Source of the DNA: Rhodobacteraceae bacterium UBA996 | Lineage (GTDB): Bacteria; Pseudomonadota; Alphaproteobacteria; Rhodobacterales; Rhodobacteraceae | Direction: 5' to 3' | Assembly (NCBI GenBank): GCA_002291955.1 | Contig: DBBA01000365.1 | Location: 1-38,720, forward strand | Length of the DNA: 38,720 bases | In this document: positions 1 through 8,138 of the stretch, in pieces | Numbering within the stretch: position 1 is the stretch's first letter | How the letters are laid out: each line of letters begins with the position of its first letter | Position numbers and translations under genes: made by a program | The notes under the pieces: generated by a model | The model's database searches: none | The model's input: the letters and a program-made list of their open reading frames with translations, nothing else | Told to the model about the DNA's origin: nothing

Positions 1-77
1 GGTGGCAGATGACCAAGCGCATCACCCAAGAAGCCCGTGAGGCGGTCCGCGCCCGGCAAAAGCAGGACGTGGCTTGA
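1..77 (+). CDS. 3' end of an unidentified upstream gene (partial)
   Basis: The frame entering at base 3 is open to a TGA at 75-77 and reads WQMTKRITQEAREAVRARQK and then QDVA. Third positions are mostly G or C, as in the true genes downstream. The tail is basic, alanine-rich and predicted helical. An ATG at 9 could start a 22-residue peptide, but no ribosome-binding site precedes it, so the C-terminus of a gene starting left of the window is more likely. Too little is visible to name a family. Confidence 0.45.
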   Translation, partial: WQMTKRITQEAREAVRARQKQDVA

Positions 78-108
78 CACGCTCACCCATGCCGCACCAC
101 ACAGCGGC

Positions 109-225
109 ATGGGCAACAACACCCCCATCTTCTGGATGCTTGATCCCGGCTTCCTCGCCTTCGTCGCAGTCGTCGCGGCAGGCTACGGACTGGTCCGGTT
201 GATCGCCTACATCCGCGGTCGCTGA
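109..225 (+). CDS. Small single-pass membrane protein, 38 aa
   Basis: The frame begins MGNNTPIFWMLDPGFLAFVA and continues as a hydrophobic stretch ending in the basic tail RLIAYIRGR. This is one transmembrane helix (about residues 14-33) with a positively charged, probably cytoplasmic C-terminus. Codon third positions are G/C-rich. No clear Shine-Dalgarno precedes the ATG, and an upstream in-frame GTG at 37 would give 62 residues with a less natural N-terminus. It lies just before the terminase promoter. Function unknown; very small membrane proteins are common beside phage packaging and lysis genes. Confidence 0.4.
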   Translation: MGNNTPIFWMLDPGFLAFVAVVAAGYGLVRLIAYIRGR

Positions 226-264
226 CCCACATCTGGGGGTATCAGCGGCATATTCGACTGCCAG

Positions 265-293
265 TTGACTGGAAGATTCTACATTGCGACAAT
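265..293 (+). promoter_or_regulatory. Sigma-70-type promoter of the packaging/head operon
   Basis: TTGACT (265-270) and GACAAT (288-293) are separated by 17 bases. They match the consensus hexamers at 5/6 and 4/6. The predicted start site near 300 is just upstream of the terminase ribosome-binding site GGAGG (303-307). This is the only long gap before the run of overlapping head genes, so it is the natural place for their promoter. It also argues against starting the small terminase at the TTG at 265. Confidence 0.5.
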
Positions 294-315
294 GCGCGCG
301 CTGGAGGATCGTCCC

Positions 316-1110
316 ATGCCCGCGCTGCGCAACGCCAAGAGGGAAGCGTTCTGCCAGGAATACTTGGTGGACCTCGACGCTACGAAGGCCCTTTTCCGGG
401 CCGGATACAAGCCCACGAAGCGCAGCACCGCCGCCAACATGGCAAACCAGCTGATGGGCTATCCCGAAGTGGGCGAGCGCATCCGCGAACTCATGGCCGA
501 GCGGAGCGCGCGCGTCAGCCTCGAAGCCGACGATGTCCTGCGACGCTACTCCCAGATCGCCACCGCAGACCCGCGCGCGCTGATGCAGCACCGGCGCGGC
601 GCCTGCCGCTTCTGTCACGGCATCGACCACGCCTACCAGTGGCGCACCCCCCGGGAATACGACGACGCCCGGTCGGCATGGGAAGCTGAATACGCGGCCG
701 AAGCGGACCGGGAGACGCCGCGCCCCGCTGTCATGGCCCGCCTGCGCGCCACAGAGCCCGTCGAGAGCGGCGGCTATGGCTACTCCCGCAACCTCTCCCC
801 CAACCCCTTCTGCCCGGAGTGCGACGGCTACGGCATCGGCTTCACCGTGCTGGCCGACACCGCATCCCTGCCGCCAGAGGCCGCGATCCTGTTCGACGCC
901 GTCGAGGAAACCGACAAGGGCACCAAGATCAAGACGCTGGACCGGATGCACGCCCTCGACCAGGTCGCCCGCCACCTCGGAATGTTCGACCGCGAGAATG
1001 CAGGCCGCCCCGTCGCCGACGCCCTCGGCGATCTGATCCGCCACATCCAGACCACCGGATCGCGCGCGCCAATCGTGCCGGTCCCCCCACAGGAGCCCGC
1101 CAGCTCATGA
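316..1110 (+). CDS. terS: Terminase small subunit, with an inserted Cys4 zinc-binding motif
   Basis: 264 residues from the ATG at 316, which has GGAGG nine bases upstream. The N-terminus carries the Terminase_2 helix-turn-helix signature (LRNAKREAFCQEYLVDLDAT, then KALFRAGYK), the DNA-recognition part of small terminases. It selects phage DNA and recruits the large subunit. The middle holds two CxxC pairs, C97/C100 and C166/C169, which probably bind a zinc ion. The C-terminal part (KTLDRMHALDQVARHLGMF) is the helical segment used for oligomerisation in this family. It is the first gene after the 265-293 promoter, and its stop overlaps the next start. Longer starts in the same frame run into the promoter and lack a ribosome-binding site. 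Confidence 0.88.
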   Translation: MPALRNAKREAFCQEYLVDLDATKALFRAGYKPTKRSTAANMANQLMGYPEVGERIRELMAERSARVSLEADDVLRRYSQIATADPRALMQHRRGACRFCHGIDHAYQWRTPREYDDARSAWEAEYAAEADRETPRPAVMARLRATEPVESGGYGYSRNLSPNPFCPECDGYGIGFTVLADTASLPPEAAILFDAVEETDKGTKIKTLDRMHALDQVARHLGMFDRENAGRPVADALGDLIRHIQTTGSRAPIVPVPPQEPASS

Positions 1111-1331
1111 CCGACGACCCATTCCTGCACGACGAAGCCTGGCGGCGCGGGCGTGATCTGAGCAATGGGGACGCCAGCGCGGAAACCCTCCTGCGCATCG
1201 CGGCCGACATCGAGGAGGTGATGCGCGTGGGGCTTGGGCCGGTGCCGCAGCAAGCAAAAGGCGCGAACCAGGCGCCCAGCGATGGCGACGCGCGCTGGCC
1301 CCGCACCCTGCTGTCCCCGTGGGAATTCTAG
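1107..1331 (+). CDS. Hypothetical protein, 74 aa, between the terminase genes
   Basis: ATG at 1107 overlaps the small-terminase stop (ATGA), indicating translational coupling. The product is acidic at the start (MTDDPFLHDEAWRRGRDLSN) with a helical segment ETLLRIAADIEEVMRVGLGP and a proline/tryptophan-containing tail ending LLSPWEF. It has no membrane segment or known motif. Its position between terS and terL suggests a packaging accessory, but this is context only. Confidence 0.65.
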   Translation: MTDDPFLHDEAWRRGRDLSNGDASAETLLRIAADIEEVMRVGLGPVPQQAKGANQAPSDGDARWPRTLLSPWEF

Positions 1332-1334
1332 GAC

Positions 1335-1653
1335 GTGACCGCGCCATTCCCGCCGCCCCCCAAGCGCCACGCCTTCCTGCCCGTCAGCGTCGACGCCGTC
1401 GCGGAACTGGCCCTGCCCCACCTGCCCAAGGGCAAACGCCATCCTGTCCGCAGGCCTGACCGCCCGCGGCAGGCTTGCGGACAGGATGGCGTTTGCCTCG
1501 TTCACGGTCCCGCGCCACGGCATCCTCTGCGCATTCGTAATCCCGCACATGGCGAACCTGTTCACGATGGCCGCTGCCGTTGCCACGGTCTGGATGGGTG
1601 TAACCGACGAGGACGACGCCCCGGTCAAGGAGGTGCGTCGCTATCATGCCTGA
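1335..1653 (+). pseudogene. Hypothetical gene with a frame break at a palindrome (broken or frameshifted)
   Basis: A GTG at 1335 opens a frame (TAPFPPPPKRHAFLPVSVDA, then VAELALPHLPKG) with G/C-rich third positions up to about 1430. Beyond that, the same frame (which stops at 1664) has poor codon use and a basic, cysteine-rich, unnatural composition. The frame one base forward then looks coding: MAFASFTVPRHGILCAFVIP, a hydrophobic stretch, VTDEDD and RRYHA. It ends at TGA 1651-1653, overlapping the large-terminase ATG at 1646. Removing one base in the AAGGGC run at about 1428-1433 joins the halves into 105 codons. The break falls where a 28-bp palindrome begins. It could be a real mutation, a sequencing error or recoding. 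The C-terminal half has one probable membrane helix. Function unknown. Confidence 0.55.
1431..1497 (+). repeat. 28-bp near-perfect inverted repeat, 11-nt loop
   Basis: Arms at 1431-1458 and 1470-1497 (GGCAAACGCCATCCTGTCCG... and its complement) match at 27 of 28 positions. The loop is ACCGCCCGCGG. It lies inside a coding region, exactly where that gene changes frame. There is no T-tract and no flanking direct repeat, so it looks neither like a terminator nor like an insertion-element end. A template-switch duplication of one arm is one explanation. Confidence 0.85.
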
Positions 1654-4042
1654 CGGAGGGATGACCTCAGCCAACGCGCTGATCCCCATGCTGGGCGACT
1701 GGCATTGGCGCATCCATTCGGGGTGCCTCTACAAGATCAAGGTCAAGAGCCCCGGCACGTCGGCAAGCGACCCCGGCATGATCGTGCCGTTCATCCCCAA
1801 CCCCGCACAGAAGAAGCTGCTGTCCCGCCTCTGGCATCGCAACGTCCTGCTGAAGGCGCGCCAGATGGGCTTTTGCCTCGACCCGGCCACGCCAATCCTC
1901 ATGGCCGATCTGACCTGGCGCCGCCTCGCTGATGTGCGCCCCGGCGACCGTGTCGTGGCCTGCGACGAGTTCCCGCCGGGCGGCAAGGGCCCGACAAGAT
2001 CGCTTCGCATCGCTGATGTCGTCGCCACCGCCGTCACGCGCCACGACCACGCCTATCGCCTGCATCTGGCCTCTGGCGCTGTCGTCACCTGCTCCGGCAA
2101 TCACCGATGGCTGTCCCGCTCTCCCGGCCAAGCGGAAGGCCGGTGGCGGATGATCGAAGAACCCTCAAAGGCGCGCCTAAAAGTGGGCTGCGCGATCCGG
2201 CGTGCCTGCGCCTCGCCGTCCGCGGCCGATCCAGATGACGGATGGATGGCGGGAATTCTCGACGGAGAGGGGTCTTTAGCCCTCGCCACGCGCACCGGCG
2301 CCTCCCTTTGCGCTTTCCAGCGCCCAGGCCCCGTTTTCGACCGCATGGTGGCATGGGCGACGCGCCGCGGCCTGCCCCATCGCATCGAGGAAGATCACCG
2401 AGAGGGTGGATCGAAGCTAGGTCTGCGCGCCGTCCACAAGATTGTATTCGGAAGGCTGGACACTGTCATCGACGTGCTGGCCGCCTGCCCAACAACCCGA
2501 TTCCGCGAACGCATGATCTACGACGGCAAGGCCATCCCCGGGAAGCGCACCGGCGCCAATTGGGACGAAATCGTGCGCATCGAGCGCGTGGACACTCCGC
2601 ACGACCTGATCGACATCCAGACCTCTACCGGCACCTTCGTGGCAAGCGGCCTCATCTCGCACAACTCTACCGCAATCGCGATTCTCGCCCTCGATCACGC
2701 CCTCTGGAACGCCGACCAGAACGTGGTGCTGATCGCACACACTTTGGATGACGCCGAGAACCTGTTCCGCGACAAGATCAAGCTGGCCTACGACAACCTG
2801 CCCGACGCGATCCGCGCATACTGCCCGCTGGTGAAGTCCAACGATTCGCAGCTGATCTTCGCCAACGGCTCCTCGATCCGTGTGACCACATCGGCGCGAT
2901 CCGCCACCGTGCAGTTCCTCCACGTCTCGGAGATGGGCAAGATCGCGGCGCAGTTCCCGCACAAGGCCAGGGAAATCACCACCGGCTCGCTGCAGGCGGT
3001 CCCGTCGACCGGCATCGCCATCATCGAGTCCACCGCCGAAGGGCAGGCAGGCGAGTTCTACGACATCGCGAGCACCGCCGAGAACCTCCAGAAGCAGGGG
3101 GCCGACGGCGTGACACGCCAACTCGACCCCTCGGAATACCGGTTCCACTTCTTCCCTTGGTGGCAGGACCCGTCCTATCGCTCCGCGCCCGGCCGCGTCA
3201 TCATCACCACCGCCGATCACGCCTACTTCGACAAGATCGAGGGCGAGATGGGGTGCGAAATCGACCTCGATCAGCGCACCTGGTATGTGGCGAAGCGCGA
3301 CACCGACTTCCGCACCGAGCCCGAACTGATGTGGCGGGAATACCCGTCGACACCCGGCGAGTGCTGGCAGGCGTCGACCCGCGGGAAGATTCTGGCCGAA
3401 CAAATGGCCAAAGCGCGCCGCGAAGGCCGCATCGGGCACTTCCCGCTGATCCGGCACGTCCCCTGCAACACGTTCTGGGACTTGGGGGCGACCGACTCCA
3501 CGGTGGTCTGGGTTCACCAGCGCATCGGCGGGATGGACCGGTGGGTCAACTATCGCGAGGCCACCGGGGAGGGGTATCTTCCGTTCATCCTCTGGCTCGA
3601 CCGTCTGGGCTGCGTCTGGGACACCCACTACCTCCCCCACGACGGCGGTAATACCCGGCAGGGCGCCGAAAGCGTGTATCGCCCCATCGACGTGCTGAGA
3701 GACATCCGGCCGATGTGGAACTGGCAGATCGTGCCCAGGGTCCACGACCTCCAGCACGGCATCGACCAGCTGCGTCTCGCGTGCGACACCTACCAGTTCC
3801 ACGAGGAAACGACCAAGCAAGGCATCGTTCACCTCGACGCCTACAGCCGCCCATGGAACCGCACCTTGCAGACCTGGGCAAGCGGCCATCTCGAAGACGG
3901 TCACGAACACGCCCCGGATGCCATCCGCCAGCACGCCCAAGGCTTCGATCTGTCCGCCTTCGATCCCGCGCTGGACGCCAAGAAGAAGGCCAACCGGCGC
4001 GCCGGGCCACGCAACATCCGCAGATCAGGAGTCACGGTATGA
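1646..4042 (+). CDS. terL: Terminase large subunit precursor interrupted by an intein
   Basis: 798 codons from the ATG at 1646, with AAGGAGG (1627-1633) upstream. Exteins are residues 1-76 and 341-798, giving a mature 534-residue packaging ATPase/nuclease, normal for the family. The split P-loop reads ARQMGF / STAIAIL across the intein. The Walker B region is LHVSEMGKIA, and the coupling segment is VPSTGIAIIESTAEG. The RNase H-like nuclease half carries FWDLGATDSTVVW, LPHDGGN and HAPDAIRQH, which supply the acidic metal ligands. It translocates DNA through the portal and cuts concatemers. The stop overlaps the next start (ATGA). The Phe at the usual P-loop Lys position is seen in related ARQ-G-F terminases as I recall them. 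Confidence 0.93.
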   Translation: MPDGGMTSANALIPMLGDWHWRIHSGCLYKIKVKSPGTSASDPGMIVPFIPNPAQKKLLSRLWHRNVLLKARQMGFCLDPATPILMADLTWRRLADVRPGDRVVACDEFPPGGKGPTRSLRIADVVATAVTRHDHAYRLHLASGAVVTCSGNHRWLSRSPGQAEGRWRMIEEPSKARLKVGCAIRRACASPSAADPDDGWMAGILDGEGSLALATRTGASLCAFQRPGPVFDRMVAWATRRGLPHRIEEDHREGGSKLGLRAVHKIVFGRLDTVIDVLAACPTTRFRERMIYDGKAIPGKRTGANWDEIVRIERVDTPHDLIDIQTSTGTFVASGLISHNSTAIAILALDHALWNADQNVVLIAHTLDDAENLFRDKIKLAYDNLPDAIRAYCPLVKSNDSQLIFANGSSIRVTTSARSATVQFLHVSEMGKIAAQFPHKAREITTGSLQAVPSTGIAIIESTAEGQAGEFYDIASTAENLQKQGADGVTRQLDPSEYRFHFFPWWQDPSYRSAPGRVIITTADHAYFDKIEGEMGCEIDLDQRTWYVAKRDTDFRTEPELMWREYPSTPGECWQASTRGKILAEQMAKARREGRIGHFPLIRHVPCNTFWDLGATDSTVVWVHQRIGGMDRWVNYREATGEGYLPFILWLDRLGCVWDTHYLPHDGGNTRQGAESVYRPIDVLRDIRPMWNWQIVPRVHDLQHGIDQLRLACDTYQFHEETTKQGIVHLDAYSRPWNRTLQTWASGHLEDGHEHAPDAIRQHAQGFDLSAFDPALDAKKKANRRAGPRNIRRSGVTV
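1874..2665 (+). other. Intein in the TerL P-loop, 264 aa, with a single LAGLIDADG-like motif
   Basis: The insertion starts at Cys77 (CLDPATPILM, block A) and ends with LISHN (His339-Asn340), followed by Ser341 as the +1 nucleophile. All residues needed for standard splicing are present. The block B-like segment is VVTCSGNHRWL; the C-terminal block is DLIDIQTSTGTFVASGLISH. The middle carries WMAGILDGEGSL (about residues 200-211), a LAGLIDADG motif with the acidic catalytic residue. Only one such motif is visible and the total length is between a mini-intein and a full two-motif intein, so the homing endonuclease may be reduced or inactive. Removing it rejoins GF and STAIA in a continuous terminase. 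Confidence 0.92.
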
Positions 4043-4287
4043 CCGAGTCCGAACGGACTGCCTTCCTGCGAAAGGCCATAATCGACCGCCTCGGCCTCGA
4101 TGCCCTGGACGCCATCGAACTGACGGTCGCGCGCAACGACGAGGCCATGACCTATGACCTGACACTGCGCTGCCGCCGCGCCGGCGCAACCAGCCGCTCG
4201 CAATTCACCGACATGCGGATGGCCGACCGCAGTAGCATCCCGCGGATGCTGGCACAATCCGCACACCAGTGCGAGGCCTCGCCGTGA
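4039..4287 (+). CDS. Hypothetical protein, 82 aa
   Basis: ATG at 4039 overlaps the terminase stop (ATGA), with AGGAG at 4027-4031. The sequence has a helical start (ESERTAFLRKAIIDRLGLDA) and a middle strand with alternating charges (ELTVARNDEAMTYDLTLRCR). There is no membrane segment or recognised domain. Overlapping starts on both sides place it in the packaging/portal operon. Function unknown. Confidence 0.65.
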   Translation: MTESERTAFLRKAIIDRLGLDALDAIELTVARNDEAMTYDLTLRCRRAGATSRSQFTDMRMADRSSIPRMLAQSAHQCEASP

Positions 4288-4751
4288 GCCGACTGATCCT
4301 GCCCCGCAACTACACCGAGCGCCCGGCGCTGGACCTGCGGAAACATGCGTTCCGGCGGCAGCACAAGGGCATCCTTGTCTTCGGGACTTGGCTGCGAAAC
4401 CCCATGGGCGACTATCGCCCCTGCCTCGCCTTCGGTCCCGCAAACGAGCCGGTGCGACGCTGGGAGCCCTGTGTGGTGCGCCTCGATAGCGCCTGGATGT
4501 TCTCAGAGGAGGTTGGCGACGCCGACCGCGCCACCGTCGAACTCATGGAATACGCCGAGGCGATGGGCTGGAACCAGTTCGACAGCAACGACCTCATCAA
4601 GATCCTTTCCGCGATCCGCGACTGCCTCGCCGATCTCAAGAACATGCCCGCAGAACCGCCACTGGAAACCAAGTCGATCGGAGACGCCAAGATGGTGGAC
4701 ACCACCTCCGGCCGCGTCATCGAACATCAGGAGGTGACGGATCGTGTCTGA
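4284..4751 (+). CDS. Hypothetical protein, 155 aa, upstream of portal
   Basis: The GTG at 4284 overlaps the previous stop (GTGA), so it is preferred over the in-frame GTG at 4269. The protein begins SRLILPRNYTERPALDLRKH. It has a beta-rich middle with several aromatic residues (ILVFGTWLRNPMGDYRP) and a helical C-terminal part (NQFDSNDLIKILSAIRDCLADLKNM). No known motif was recognised. The stop overlaps the portal start by 8 bases, so the two are probably translationally coupled. A virion or packaging accessory role is only a contextual guess. Confidence 0.65.
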   Translation: MSRLILPRNYTERPALDLRKHAFRRQHKGILVFGTWLRNPMGDYRPCLAFGPANEPVRRWEPCVVRLDSAWMFSEEVGDADRATVELMEYAEAMGWNQFDSNDLIKILSAIRDCLADLKNMPAEPPLETKSIGDAKMVDTTSGRVIEHQEVTDRV

Positions 4752-6978
4752 GGCCAGTGATTTCCGGGCGGGCGAATGGCACTTCGGCTCATCGAAGTCG
4801 CCGGAGGAAGCCGCGAAACGCTTCTTGGGCGAGGTGTCGAAGGCCGCGGCCCGCAAACCGATGGGCAACGCGCTGGATGAAGAAGCCGCGGTGAACACCC
4901 ACAAGCGCCTGCTGGGCAACTACCTCTACGAGATGGACAAGCAGGCCCCCGGCCGCATGGAAATGGAGGTTGATGAAGCCTTCTACGACCACCGCCACTG
5001 GTCCCAAGAAGAAAGCGCGATCCTGAACGAGCGCGGGCAACTCGATCTCGTTTTCAACCTCATCCACACCTCCGTGAATTGGCTCTTGGGCAAGGAGAGG
5101 CGGTCGCGGAAGGACTTCAAGCTGATGCCGAGGCGCAAGGATGGGGCGCACACGGCACACCGCAAGACCGAGTTCCTTCGCTACCTCAGAGACGCCAACC
5201 ACAGCCACATGGCCTACTCCGCGGCCTTCGCGGAGATGGTCAAGGCCGGGCTCTCATGGCTGGAGGCCGGATACCGGTCCGAAGACGATGGCGAGCCGGT
5301 CTATGATCGTCACGAATCCTGGCGAAACGTCATCCACGACAGCGCCAGCCGGGAACCCGACTATTCGGACGCCCGCTACCTGTTCCGCACCCGCTGGACC
5401 GATGTGGACCTCGCGATGGCGTTGTTCCCGGAGCGCGCAGGGGTGATCTCCAGGGCGACATCTGGCATCTACGAGTTCGGCTTGGGCGGTCTCGACAGCT
5501 ACGGAGACGCCGCCATGGACAGCCACGAGCGGATGATGACGCAGGGCGGCGGCCTCTACGCCGACAGCACCCTGAACTATCGGGAGCGGGTGCGCCTGAT
5601 CGAGGCGTGGTATCGGCGGCCGGTGCTGGAGAAATGGGTCGCCGGGGGGCAGTTCTCGGGCGAGGTGTTCGATGAAAGATCGCCGGGGCATCTCGGTGAC
5701 ATCGCCGCCGGCCGCGCCACCGTCGTCGCCAAGACCCGGATGCGAACGCATGTCGCGATCTTCACCAGTGCAGGCCTGATCTACCTGGGCCCCTCGATCT
5801 ACCGGCACAACCGGTTCCCGCTGACGCCGATCTGGGGCTATCGCAGGGCCGAGGACGGGATGCCCTACGGTTACATCCGGGGTGTCCGCGACCCGCAGCG
5901 CGACCTGAACAAGCGCGCGTCCAAGGCCCTCTACCTTCTGTCCACGCGCCGCGCCTTCGTGCCCAAGGGGTCGGTCCGGGACATGGACGAGTTCCGTGAA
6001 GAAGCCGCGCGACCGGACGCGGTGATCGAGTTCACGCCGGTCGCCGGGATGGCGCCGAAGATCGAGACCGACCTGCAGCTTGCCGCCGCGCATCTGCAAC
6101 TGATGGAATCCGACGCCAAGATGATCCAGTCCGTCGGCGGCGTCACCGACGAGAACATGGGGCGCCAGACCAACGCGACATCGGGACGAGCGATCGTTGC
6201 CAGACAGGATCAGGGCGAACTGGCCACGGCGATCCTGTTCGACAACTACCGGTTCGCCCGAATGATCCACGGCGAAAAGCTGGTGGTGAACGTCGAGCAA
6301 TTCATCACCAAGGAACGCGAGTTCCGCATCACCGACCAGCGTGGCAATCCCGACTATGTGGTCATAAACGGCACCAGCCCCGAGGCCGTCAACATCGCAG
6401 CGTTCAAGGCCGATTTCATCATCGGCGAGGAGGAATGGCGGGCATCGCAACGGCAGGCCGATCTGGCGATCCTGATGGAGGTGCTGGCACAGATCGCCCC
6501 ACAGGCGCCGATGATCGCCCTCGCCATCCTCGATCTGGTCGTCGAGATGATGAACCTGCCCAACGGCGACGAGATCGTGAAGCGAATCCGGCAGATCAGT
6601 GGTCAGACCGACCCCGACGCCGATCCCGACAACCCGACCCCCGAGATGATCGAGCAGCAGGCGGTCAAGCAGGCCGAGGCCCAGATGCAGCAGCGCGCGA
6701 TGGAGGCGGAACTGGCGGCGAAAGAGGCCCAGGCCATGGAACTGGCCGCCAAGGCCCGGAAGACGCAACTCGATGCCGACAAGACCGAGGCGAGCAAAGC
6801 CATGGAAATCCTGGCGCAAATCCAGACCGCGCTGACCATTGCCACCAACCTCATGCAGATGCCGCAGGCGGCGCCCGTCACCGACCGCGTCATGGCAACG
6901 GCGCAGGCCTCGGCTGCTCCGCTGCCGCAGAACCTTCCCACCGCGGCCTCGGCCGCCCCTCAACCCGCCCTGATGTGA
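4744..6978 (+). CDS. Portal protein (P22 type)
   Basis: 744 residues from the GTG at 4744, with GGAGGTG at 4731-4737. It forms the dodecameric ring at one capsid vertex through which DNA enters and leaves. The N-terminal half resembles P22-type portals (LVFNLIHTSVNWLLGKERRS, FLRYLRDANHSHMAYSAAFA, AGLSWLEAGYRSEDDGEPVY). The stem region includes YGYIRGVRDPQRDLNKRASK, VGGVTDENMGRQTNATSGRA and QDQGELATAILFDNYR. The last 130 residues are a long Gln/Ala/Glu-rich coiled coil (AVKQAEAQMQQRAMEAELAA onward), like the extended barrel of P22 gp1, ending in an Ala/Pro tail. The size fits this class and indicates a short-tailed phage. The scaffold gene follows after 13 bases. Confidence 0.9.
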   Translation: MSEASDFRAGEWHFGSSKSPEEAAKRFLGEVSKAAARKPMGNALDEEAAVNTHKRLLGNYLYEMDKQAPGRMEMEVDEAFYDHRHWSQEESAILNERGQLDLVFNLIHTSVNWLLGKERRSRKDFKLMPRRKDGAHTAHRKTEFLRYLRDANHSHMAYSAAFAEMVKAGLSWLEAGYRSEDDGEPVYDRHESWRNVIHDSASREPDYSDARYLFRTRWTDVDLAMALFPERAGVISRATSGIYEFGLGGLDSYGDAAMDSHERMMTQGGGLYADSTLNYRERVRLIEAWYRRPVLEKWVAGGQFSGEVFDERSPGHLGDIAAGRATVVAKTRMRTHVAIFTSAGLIYLGPSIYRHNRFPLTPIWGYRRAEDGMPYGYIRGVRDPQRDLNKRASKALYLLSTRRAFVPKGSVRDMDEFREEAARPDAVIEFTPVAGMAPKIETDLQLAAAHLQLMESDAKMIQSVGGVTDENMGRQTNATSGRAIVARQDQGELATAILFDNYRFARMIHGEKLVVNVEQFITKEREFRITDQRGNPDYVVINGTSPEAVNIAAFKADFIIGEEEWRASQRQADLAILMEVLAQIAPQAPMIALAILDLVVEMMNLPNGDEIVKRIRQISGQTDPDADPDNPTPEMIEQQAVKQAEAQMQQRAMEAELAAKEAQAMELAAKARKTQLDADKTEASKAMEILAQIQTALTIATNLMQMPQAAPVTDRVMATAQASAAPLPQNLPTAASAAPQPALM

Positions 6979-6991
6979 AGGAGCGAGACCC

Positions 6992-7918
6992 GTGCCCAAG
7001 ACCGCAACCGAAGTCCTCGACGGCATCGACTACAAGGCCGTTCTGGGCGACCAGATCACGGCCGAAGCCATCGCCGGGCTCAACGCCGAGGAAGCGATGG
7101 CGATCCGCGAGATGGCAGAGGCCAACATCAGCATCGCCGAGGCGCCCGATGGCCCGGTGGACCTCGATGGTGATGGCGCCGACCCGCCGCCCCCGGATGT
7201 GACGGCACCGACCGCCAACGATCCGCCCGCGCCCGCAGAGCCTCCCGCGCCCGCCGCGCCTGCGGAACCGCCGCCGCCGATCGACCGCACCGCGGTGCAG
7301 ACGAGGATTGCGGAACTGGATGGGCAGAAGGATGCCCTTCTCGACCAGTATGACAACGGCGAGATCAGCCGCGAGGAATTGCGGACGAAGCAGGCGGAAA
7401 TCGACCAGGCCCGCGTCGCCGCGCAGTTGGAGTTGACGCGGGCCGACGAGGCGGCACAGGCCTATCAGCAGCAGACTGTCGCCGCCTACTGGTCGCGCGT
7501 CGAACAAATCAAGGAGGCGAACCCAACCTTCTGGGCTCCGGTCCACGTCACCGGCTTCAACGAGCGCGTGTTGGCGATCCAGAGAAGCCCGGAAGCCAAG
7601 TCGATGACCGTCGACCAGGTCTTCACCGCGGCCATGAACACCTACCGCCAGACCTTTGCGGCCGCAGGTGTCGAACTCCCGGCGCCGGTGACGCCCGGGC
7701 AGGCTCGCCCCGCACCGGGAGCAACGGCGCCCGCGGCCGCTCCCAAGGCGCCACAGCCGACGCTGGCCTTTGTCCCGCAGTCCGACACCGGCGCCGCAGT
7801 GGATGGCACATTCGCGGCCTTGGATCGGCTTCTCGAAAGCGACAACCCCTACATCGCAGAGGCCGCAATCGAGAAGCTGTCACCCGAAGCCCTCGAAGCC
7901 TGGCTGGCGAGCCAGTAA
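6992..7918 (+). CDS. Scaffolding protein
   Basis: 308 residues from the GTG at 6992, with GAAGGAG at 6977-6983. It is acidic and largely disordered or helical, the usual composition of phage scaffolds. It has an acidic start with DLDGDGADPPPPD, then a Pro/Ala linker (about residues 68-92). A coiled coil follows (RIAELDGQKDALLDQYDNGE, ISREELRTKQAEIDQARVAA), then an aromatic-containing stretch AAYWSRVEQIKEANPTFWAP, a second Pro/Ala linker, and a helical C-terminus (LESDNPYIAEAAIEKLSPEA) that would contact the coat protein. Its place between portal and coat protein is the classic one. It assembles the procapsid and exits before maturation. No protease is seen next to it. Confidence 0.8.
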   Translation: MPKTATEVLDGIDYKAVLGDQITAEAIAGLNAEEAMAIREMAEANISIAEAPDGPVDLDGDGADPPPPDVTAPTANDPPAPAEPPAPAAPAEPPPPIDRTAVQTRIAELDGQKDALLDQYDNGEISREELRTKQAEIDQARVAAQLELTRADEAAQAYQQQTVAAYWSRVEQIKEANPTFWAPVHVTGFNERVLAIQRSPEAKSMTVDQVFTAAMNTYRQTFAAAGVELPAPVTPGQARPAPGATAPAAAPKAPQPTLAFVPQSDTGAAVDGTFAALDRLLESDNPYIAEAAIEKLSPEALEAWLASQ

Positions 7919-7922
7919 TCTC

Positions 7923-8138
7923 GTGCCGTTGGTCAAGCAACTGACCGGAAGGGATCAGACCGTCATCATCGGTGACGGTCTGATCCGCATCAGGATCAAG
8001 AAGGCGAATGGGCGCGCCACCATGGTCATCGACGCCCCTGACGACGTGAAAGTGCGGGTTCTCGACGCCGACGCTGGACAAGACTCCAGCGGGCTTGCCG
8101 AAAACGCGCGATCCGTGGTATCACCACCCAGACCTTGA
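7923..8138 (+). CDS. CsrA-like RNA-binding protein, 71 aa
   Basis: GTG at 7923, four bases after the scaffold stop. The segment LTGRDQTVIIGDGLIRIRIK followed by KANGRATMVIDAPDDVKVRV aligns without gaps to CsrA from its IGD motif to the APxxVxV motif, with one deletion before IGD. CsrA dimers bind GGA in hairpin loops over ribosome-binding sites and block or stabilise mRNAs. Here the RNA-contacting Arg after VxVH (Arg44 in E. coli) aligns with Val46, but Arg45 sits one place before. The last 20 residues form a different tail. The coat-protein leader immediately downstream has two GGA motifs, so the natural target could be the coat mRNA. That target is inferred. The gene could instead have diverged to another RNA- or protein-binding role. 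Confidence 0.68.
   Translation: MPLVKQLTGRDQTVIIGDGLIRIRIKKANGRATMVIDAPDDVKVRVLDADAGQDSSGLAENARSVVSPPRP

Noticed and set aside
1335..1664. Single 109-codon gene read straight through the palindrome
   Set aside because: After about 1430 this frame has poor third-position G/C and a Cys/Arg/His-rich composition, while the neighbouring frame looks coding and ends in the usual overlap with terL.
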